A stretch of 48,087 nt of DNA from Paenibacillus kobensis NBRC 15729 (GTDB lineage: Bacteria > Bacillota > Bacilli > Paenibacillales > Paenibacillaceae), in the NCBI RefSeq assembly GCF_004000825.1, contig NZ_BILZ01000048.1:1-48087 (forward strand), given 5' to 3'. The notes beneath the pieces were generated by a model. The model did no database searches. It worked only from the letters and a program-made list of their open reading frames with translations, and was not told where the DNA came from. Both the position numbers and the translations under genes were made by a program. Each line of letters begins with the position of its first letter. Position 1 is the stretch's first letter. Positions 43,494 to 48,087 of this stretch are shown here, piece by piece.

Positions 43494-44225
43494 ATGACAA
43501 GAAAAAAATATTTTACTCTAACAATATTTGCTGCGTTAGTGCTATTAGGAGTTACGGTCTATGGGAAAGGCGGCCTAGCTCATGAAGGACATGAGTCTGA
43601 CGACACTCACTCTGAAGAATACCATTCCAATTTCACCAATCGGGCAACGCTAACTTCTAATAGAGATAAAATCACTGTGTGCATTGAAGACTATACACAA
43701 TCTACTTCAAATAAGGCATTATCGGAAGAACTAAAGTTGAAAACTAATAATATCATTAATGAAAAAGTAAAAAAACATATAAAGTGGAAAAATAGCGGCT
43801 ATTCTAAAGAGCAGATCGATATTGTAGAAGGATGTTCCTTTGCTCCGTTTTTGTTGGACAACGGTACTGCCCATCCTGTCTATTCGGGAGATATGAATAA
43901 GAAACTGGACAGAGTTATTTCCACAGCAAGCAAGGAACAACTAGGGATATTTATCGTAGATCAGTCAGTTGTTGATAAACACTTTAAAAATGCTCCTGAT
44001 CGATGGAGTCCGGAAGAAATGTTGTGTGAACACAACGAGTGTGTAGAGGTTACATCTGGGATTTATCTTACTCCAGATGAGGTTTCGGGAAATGAAGTGA
44101 ACTATCTGGAAAAAGAAATTCTTAAGCGCTTTGGATTCGAACAAGGTCAATTAACCTCCGCACAACATGATCAGATCAAAAAAGACGAGTTGCAAAAAAA
44201 AGCGTTCTTAAGTAAAGAAGGGTAA
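43494..44225 (+). CDS. Exported protein, possible catalytically dead paralogue of the metzincin
   Basis: 243 residues, 18 bp after the protease gene; GAGGTG precedes the ATG. Signal peptide about 1-29; the mature start is rich in His, Asp and Glu (HEGHESDDTHSEEYH). Residues 189-215 align without gaps to 153-179 of the protease. The pattern HExxHxxGxxD there becomes K207-E208-x-x-K211-x-x-G214-x-x-Q217, so Glu and Gly remain and all three zinc ligands are lost. Four cysteines (63, 114, 178, 183) sit in contexts like CVDV/CIED and CVKR/CVEV of the protease. Identity is low, so homology is inference. It could be an inhibitor, chaperone or immunity partner, or unrelated. Confidence 0.6.
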   Translation: MTRKKYFTLTIFAALVLLGVTVYGKGGLAHEGHESDDTHSEEYHSNFTNRATLTSNRDKITVCIEDYTQSTSNKALSEELKLKTNNIINEKVKKHIKWKNSGYSKEQIDIVEGCSFAPFLLDNGTAHPVYSGDMNKKLDRVISTASKEQLGIFIVDQSVVDKHFKNAPDRWSPEEMLCEHNECVEVTSGIYLTPDEVSGNEVNYLEKEILKRFGFEQGQLTSAQHDQIKKDELQKKAFLSKEG

Positions 44226-44282
44226 CCTAATACGCATAATCTATAACATTATTTTATGAAGGAAGAGGGGAGGGAGGAACAG

Positions 44283-44744
44283 ATGAAAAAAGTTTCTGTT
44301 GTTTTGATTCGCATTTGCGTACTCTCACTTATTGTGGGACTGTTCTCAGCTTGTTCTCTTGTTAATGAGCAGAAAGAGGAAGTTCAAGCAGAGTATAGCG
44401 TTCATCCGGAGTTAATAAAAGACAGGGACTCACTGATTGAGAAAATTCGACAAATAGACGATTACGACGCGGTAACTTATACAGAAAAGCAACTAACAGA
44501 CATGAGAAATGTACCAGAGTCGAAAAGTTACAAACATGTTCTTGTCTCTTTCGTGGAGGACGAATTGCAAAAGAAAATCGAATCGTATCAGTCGATAGGA
44601 GAAGAGTCGAACGAATTATTTCACACTTTTGCCGTTATCACACAAGATCAATTTGTTTATAAAATAATACTGACAAAAAAGGACGAAATATGGGTGACGA
44701 GTTCCGTAGCACAATTTTTCTGGAAAGAATATTCGACCTCGTAG
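44283..44744 (+). CDS. Lipoprotein of the exported-protein cassette
   Basis: 153 residues from ATG 44283 (GGGAGG five bases upstream; a longer frame from 44256 overlaps the site). The signal ends in the lipobox LFSAC, so the mature protein is anchored to the outer face of the membrane through its cysteine. The mature part is acidic and helical at first (HPELIKDRDSLIEKIRQIDDYD), then alpha-beta with YKIILTKKDEIWVTSSVAQFF. No recognised family. Third gene of the cassette, followed by a perfect terminator. A role as immunity or docking partner of the secreted pair would fit the context but is not shown. Confidence 0.75.
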   Translation: MKKVSVVLIRICVLSLIVGLFSACSLVNEQKEEVQAEYSVHPELIKDRDSLIEKIRQIDDYDAVTYTEKQLTDMRNVPESKSYKHVLVSFVEDELQKKIESYQSIGEESNELFHTFAVITQDQFVYKIILTKKDEIWVTSSVAQFFWKEYSTS

Positions 44745-44787
44745 TTTAATGACATAAAGAGTAATTGATTGTCATCGATAAGTCAGA

Positions 44788-44840
44788 AAAGGATGAGTCA
44801 TGTAAAGGGAACTCCCTCCACATGACTCATCCTTTCTTAA
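44788..44840. terminator. Strong terminator closing the cassette, shared with modB
   Basis: AAAGGATGAGTCATGT and ACATGACTCATCCTTT are perfectly complementary over 16 bp, with a 16-base loop, followed by CTTAATAATG. The reverse side also ends in TTTTCTGAC, so it can serve modB. Confidence 0.9.
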
Positions 44841-44868
44841 TAATGTCTACATTATATTAAGTTGCTTG

Positions 44869-45537
44869 TCAGTATCGTTTTCTAGCGATCAGGAGCATCA
44901 GGAACGAGAAAACAATCATACTGATCGTCCACGCCCATGCCATCGAATTATGGCCGGCATCTACCGCAACATAAATCGCGGTCGGGACCGTCTGGGTACG
45001 GCCCGGGATGTTGCCTGCTATCATAAGCGTCGCGCCGAATTCGCCAAGCCCGCGGGCGAAGCCTAGAATGTACGCCGTTACAAGTGAGCGGGACGCAAGC
45101 GGCAGACTAATGTAACGGAGCACTTGCCACTCGCTCGCTCCGCTAGCACGCGCGGCCGCCTCCAGCTCGGGATCGACGGAGTCGAAGCCCGCCCTCATCG
45201 CCTGATAGACGAGAGGAAACGCGACGACGAAGGTCGCAATGACGGCAGCCCACCAAGTGAACACGACAGGAGCGCCGAATAACCATTCGATGAACCTCCC
45301 GACGGTACTTCTTCTTCCAAGCAGCACCAGAAGGATGAAGCCGACGACCGTCGGCGGCAGCACGAGCGGCAGCATGAAGAGCGTCTCAATCACGATGCGT
45401 CCCTTCCGTTTTGACCGGGACAAACGCCAAGCGGCAGCCGTTCCAAGCGCGATCACGATAAGACTGGACAAGAAAGTAACCTGAAGCGACAGACGGATCG
45501 GCGGCCACAACGCAGTCCAGTCAATGGAGAACGGCAT
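44869..45537 (-). CDS. modB: Molybdate ABC transporter permease
   Basis: 222 residues, five or six membrane helices. The cytoplasmic loop ARGLGEFGATLMIAGNIPGRTQT is the EAA-type coupling motif of ModB permeases. It overlaps modA by one base (TAATG). No modC ATPase gene follows: the next sequence is a terminator. The Bacillus subtilis yvgK-yvgL-yvgM cluster has the same composition, so the ATPase is presumably encoded elsewhere or shared. Confidence 0.93.
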   Translation of the reverse strand: MPFSIDWTALWPPIRLSLQVTFLSSLIVIALGTAAAWRLSRSKRKGRIVIETLFMLPLVLPPTVVGFILLVLLGRRSTVGRFIEWLFGAPVVFTWWAAVIATFVVAFPLVYQAMRAGFDSVDPELEAAARASGASEWQVLRYISLPLASRSLVTAYILGFARGLGEFGATLMIAGNIPGRTQTVPTAIYVAVDAGHNSMAWAWTISMIVFSFLMLLIARKRY

Positions 45538-46451
45538 TAGTTCGGAACGGAAAATCCGTATTTCTCAAATATCGCTATAGCCTCATCCGTCTGCAAATAC
45601 GTATACAACGCTTCCGCTTCCTCGGCATGCTTCGTGGATGCCACCACGCCCGCAGGATATACGATCGGCGAGTAGCTAGCCGGATCGACTTCGAAAGCCA
45701 CCTTCGACTTCGTCGAGCTTAACGCATCGGTCTTGTACACGAATCCGACGTCTGCATTTCCGGTCTCGACGTATTGCAGCACTTGCCGAACGTCCTTGCC
45801 TTGGACGATATCGCTTTTCAGCGTGCCCCACAGATTCGCCTTCGTCAGCGCTTCCTGTGCGTATTGGCCAGCCGGCACGCTCTCCGGAATGCCGATGGCG
45901 ATACGGTAAAGGTCTTTTGGGCCCAGATCGTCCATTGCGTCAATCGCCGCACTGCTGTCTGCCGGAACGACCGCCACCAGCTTATTCGCAAGCAGATCGG
46001 CGTGGTGGTCAGCTTCGATCAGCGACTGATCGACAAGCGCATTCATATTCTTAGGAGAAGCCGACAGGAACAAATCGGCCGGCGCCCCTTGCTCGATCTG
46101 CTTCTGAAGAGCGCCGGATGCGCCGAAGTTGAACGTCAGCTCAATATTCGGGTTCTGCTGCTCGTAATTCATCTCGAGCTCTTTCAACGCATCGGTCAAG
46201 CTTGCCGCAGCCGACACAGTCAGCTCGACTAACGGCTTCGACTGGTTCGCCGGATCCGGTTGCTGCTCCGCAGCCGGCGTATCCGATACGTCATCCTTCG
46301 TCGAATCTGCTGTATCCGCAGCCAAGGAAACCGATGAAGAATTCGATTCCGTATCCGGGGACTTATCGGAATTGGAACCGCAAGCTGCAAGCAGCAGCAT
46401 AAGGATCAGCATCAGTGAAAGTACGATAGCTTTATGGGATTTCATCAACAT
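45537..46451 (-). CDS. modA: Molybdate-binding lipoprotein
   Basis: 304 residues. Signal and lipobox LLLAAC (Cys24), then a Ser/Asp-rich linker (25-75), then a type II periplasmic-binding-protein fold: VSAAASLTDALKELE, FNFGASGALQKQIEQGAPADLFLSAS, and ETGNADVGFVYKTDAL. These are the ModA oxyanion-binding segments; tungstate may also bind. GGAGG lies seven bases before the ATG. First gene of modA-modB, divergent from the HTH-PBP regulator. Confidence 0.94.
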   Translation of the reverse strand: MLMKSHKAIVLSLMLILMLLLAACGSNSDKSPDTESNSSSVSLAADTADSTKDDVSDTPAAEQQPDPANQSKPLVELTVSAAASLTDALKELEMNYEQQNPNIELTFNFGASGALQKQIEQGAPADLFLSASPKNMNALVDQSLIEADHHADLLANKLVAVVPADSSAAIDAMDDLGPKDLYRIAIGIPESVPAGQYAQEALTKANLWGTLKSDIVQGKDVRQVLQYVETGNADVGFVYKTDALSSTKSKVAFEVDPASYSPIVYPAGVVASTKHAEEAEALYTYLQTDEAIAIFEKYGFSVPN

Positions 46452-46478
46452 GGGAATCCCTCCACTCTCTCTATTGGG

Positions 46479-46506
46479 TTATGATACAATACACACAATG
46501 CCATAA
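46479..46506. promoter_or_regulatory. Possible operator between modA and its regulator
   Basis: In the 81-bp divergent gap, TTATG (46479-46483) and CATAA (46502-46506) form an inverted repeat with an 18-bp centre that contains ACAATACACACAAT. TACAAT (46485-46490) could be a forward -10. A site controlling both directions is expected here; this is the best candidate, and weak. Confidence 0.3.
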
Positions 46507-46532
46507 TCGACCGTTCATTTGGGAGGTACATG

Positions 46533-47579
46533 ATGTCACAAGACGTCTCATACACTGCAGAAGAAATAGCCGCCCTGTTAAAAATATCAAAGCTGACCGT
46601 CTACGATCTGATAAAGAAAGGCTTGCTGCCGTCCTATCGGGTCGGCAAACAAATGCGCGTAGACGCATCGGATCTGGAAGCTTATAAGCAGCGGAGCAAA
46701 ACATCCGCTGCCGCTTCTGCTTCCGCTGCAGCCGCTCTATCAGCGCCGTCCGCAGCATCCGCCTTGTCGCCCCCCTCTTCTTCGGACCTGACCTTGTCGG
46801 GCCATATCTCAGCCAATGCTGCCGGTTCCGCCGCTCCGGCCCCCGCCGGGCACACGTCCGGAGCTGCTGCGCGATCGGTCGTCATTACCGGGCAGGATAT
46901 GAGTCTGGACTTGCTTGCGAAGCATATGGAAGGACAGGCATCCGGCAGCTTCCGCCCGCTTCGTTCTTACGTCGGCAGTCTCGACAGCTTGATCAGTATG
47001 TACCGCGGGGAATCCGACATCGTCAGCACGCATCTGCTGGACGGAGACACAGGCGAATACAACTTGCCGTATGTTCGCAGGCTTCTCGTCGGCTTCCCGT
47101 ACCTCGTCGTCAACTTGCTGTCGCGCAATGCCGGTCTTTACGTTGCGAAAGGCAACCCGAGAGGCATCCGCGGATGGGCCGATCTGGAGCAGCCTGGACT
47201 GAGACTCGTCAATCGCGAAAGAGGCTCAGGCGCCCGTGTGCTGCTGGATGAGCAGCTTCGCCTGCATGGCATTAAACCTGCGCAGCTCGCAGGCTATGCC
47301 TACGAGCAGACGAACCATTGGTCCGTTGCGGCTGCCGTGGCCTCCGGCGGCGCTGACATCGGCGTCGGAACGGAGAGAGCGGCCAGCATCGTGGGCGGGG
47401 TTGATTTCATTCCGCTCATTAAGGAACGTTATGATCTTGTCGTCATGAAGAAGGACGACAACCAAGCGATGATCGACTCGTTGCTGAACATTCTTGCGTC
47501 CAAGCCGTTCAAGCAGGAGCTGCAGGCGTTGTCGGGTTATGACCTGTCGATGACCGGAAACGTGCTGTTAGAGAACTAA
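46533..47579 (+). CDS. HTH regulator with PBP-like domain, YvgK-type molybdate sensor
   Basis: 348 residues from ATG 46533 (GGAGG six bases upstream). N-terminal MerR/excisionase-type HTH (about 5-52: YTAEEIAALLKISKLTVYDLIKKG). An Ala/Ser/Pro low-complexity linker (about 53-110) follows, then a periplasmic-binding-protein-like domain (about 115-345) with SFRPLRSYVGSLDSL, NRERGSGARVLLDEQL and SGGADIGVGTERAA. This fusion without export signal is the one-component design of proteins like B. subtilis YvgK, found beside molybdate transporters. It probably binds molybdate or molybdopterin and controls modAB. Confidence 0.85.
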   Translation: MSQDVSYTAEEIAALLKISKLTVYDLIKKGLLPSYRVGKQMRVDASDLEAYKQRSKTSAAASASAAAALSAPSAASALSPPSSSDLTLSGHISANAAGSAAPAPAGHTSGAAARSVVITGQDMSLDLLAKHMEGQASGSFRPLRSYVGSLDSLISMYRGESDIVSTHLLDGDTGEYNLPYVRRLLVGFPYLVVNLLSRNAGLYVAKGNPRGIRGWADLEQPGLRLVNRERGSGARVLLDEQLRLHGIKPAQLAGYAYEQTNHWSVAAAVASGGADIGVGTERAASIVGGVDFIPLIKERYDLVVMKKDDNQAMIDSLLNILASKPFKQELQALSGYDLSMTGNVLLEN

Positions 47580-47621
47580 AGCTTTCACACCGAATAATCA
47601 ATCGCCAACAAAATCGAATTA

Positions 47622-47650
47622 ATTATAACTAATTATAACTAGTTATAATT
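47622..47650. promoter_or_regulatory. Phased TTATAA array and 20-bp palindrome
   Basis: TTATAA occurs at 47623, 47633 and 47643, exactly 10 bp apart, within AATTATAACT, AATTATAACT and AGTTATAATT. The last two make a perfect 20-bp palindrome, AATTATAACTAGTTATAATT (47631-47650). It looks like a PerR/Fur- or MarR-type operator, or a bent-DNA signal. It lies 40 bp past the regulator stop and no gene follows within the window. Confidence 0.45.
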
Positions 47651-47750
47651 AATATAGCTTGATCCTTCACAAAGTCAATATGGTTGTGTTAAGTTTTGTG
47701 ACATTTCGTTTAATGAAGTGTGAAACGTACGCCACATGTAGCGTATGACC

Positions 47751-47793
47751 TAATAAAAACAGGCTGCCATCTCATCGGCAGCCTGTTTTTATT
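47751..47793. terminator. Perfect bidirectional terminator
   Basis: TAATAAAAACAGGCTGCC (47751-47768) and GGCAGCCTGTTTTTATTA (47776-47793) pair over 18 bp with a 7-base loop, with A-tract and T-tract inside the stem. A smaller hairpin CGTACGC/GCGTATG lies just upstream (about 47727-47748). It is about 170 bp past the regulator stop, leaving room for a short untranslated transcript. Confidence 0.88.
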
Positions 47794-47911
47794 AGGAAAC
47801 ATAGTAAACAACTTAACCGGACCGGCAGCGAAGAGAGCGGATACACCGCCCGCTTCGCGGGTTGCCCCATGGAGCTTCTACTTCTACTTCTACTTCTCCG
47901 CTCTTCTCTTC

Positions 47912-48087
47912 CTTGTAATTTATACAACGAAATAAGACCGTATCTTTCGATGAGCCGCGCCCCGTTGTATTACGTACAATGGAAATCCACGGATTAAGGC
48001 AAATCCAAGGCTTTTTAGCAGATGGGCTGATTTTTCGTTGTATCAAATGCAATGAGGTCGTCCGATAGAGATTCAGCGAGCCCCATT
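47912..48087. repeat. Four-palindrome intergenic element, copy C (cut by the window edge)
   Basis: Sites at 47912-47928 (CTTGTAATTTATACAAC), 47964-47980 (GTTGTATTACGTACAAT) and 48037-48053 (GTTGTATCAAATGCAAT), with spacers of 35 and 56 bp; a fourth site would be expected one or two bases past the window edge. The flank GAAATCC-C-x3-TTAAG-GCAAAT in the central spacer resembles part of the copy B central spacer. A (CTTCTA)n-like simple repeat (about 47876-47895) lies just before it. No gene is supported between 47580 and the end. Confidence 0.8.

Noticed and set aside
44788-44868. Disruption of a modC gene by insertion of the AT-rich cassette
   Set aside because: No modC fragment is seen on either side, and related Bacillota clusters (yvgKLM) lack modC as well.
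47720-47935. Forward open frame of 71 codons near the right edge
   Set aside because: It spans a perfect terminator stem and a CTTCTA simple repeat, has no ribosome site and no recognisable protein features.

Overview
The window looks like chromosome from a Paenibacillus-type member of the Bacillota (Paenibacillaceae). Taxonomic markers are a YyaC-type spore protein, a DUF1128 protein, an RsbV-RsbW-SigB stress module with a receiver-PP2C phosphatase, the BdbC/BdbD disulfide pair, a class II GalT, and a YvgK-YvgL-YvgM-type molybdate cluster without modC. Most genes are moderately GC-rich with strong GGAGG-like ribosome sites. One stretch (about 42.3-44.8 kb) is clearly AT-richer. No rRNA, tRNA, CRISPR array or transposase was seen.

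Layout. 1-3.9 kb: a partial O-antigen-ligase-like membrane protein running off the left edge, a small anchored protein, and an ABC ATPase/permease pair. 3.9-5.0 kb: a non-coding stretch with a four-palindrome repeat element, a 37-bp tandem array and the frameshifted remnant of a larger gene. 5.0-9.1 kb: a cyclic-di-GMP block (PilZ receptor, HD-GYP protein, GGDEF cyclase). A c-di-GMP-I riboswitch lies in the leader of the PilZ gene. 9.1-13.4 kb: methyltransferase, helical protein, alpha/beta hydrolase, YyaC, DUF1128 and a small unknown. 13.7-18.7 kb: galK-galE-galT with a divergent AraC regulator. 18.6-21.1 kb: asparaginase and an FAD oxidoreductase. 21.2-26.9 kb: a general stress block (YflT-like protein, rsbV-rsbW-sigB, CorA, RsbY-like phosphatase). 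27-33.2 kb: bdbC/bdbD, a GT2 synthase, GH1 beta-glucosidase, class 3 lipase and a variant GTP cyclohydrolase II. 33.6-36.9 kb: glpK-glpD. 36.9-42.3 kb: hemolysin III, pirin, hydrolase, RNA methyltransferase, MEKHLA protein and DedA. 42.3-44.8 kb: an AT-rich cassette of three exported proteins. 44.9-47.6 kb: modB, modA and their divergent regulator. The right edge holds a third copy of the palindrome element.

How the genes work together. The c-di-GMP block contains maker, probable degrader or sensor, protein receptor and RNA receptor side by side. The HD-GYP protein has Phe where the first HD histidine should be. The stress genes form a partner-switching chain (phosphatase to RsbV to RsbW to SigB). 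galKET makes a Leloir pathway, and glpK/glpD take glycerol to dihydroxyacetone phosphate.

Two observations stand out as possibly undescribed. First, three intergenic regions carry the same element: palindromes ATTGTA-N5-TACAAT separated by 34-35, 56-57 and 34-35 bp. Second, the AT-rich cassette encodes a secreted metzincin-like protease (HExxHxxGxxD), an adjacent protein that can be aligned to it without gaps over the active-site helix but reads KExxKxxGxxQ, and a lipoprotein. This could be a protease/pseudoprotease/lipoprotein system.
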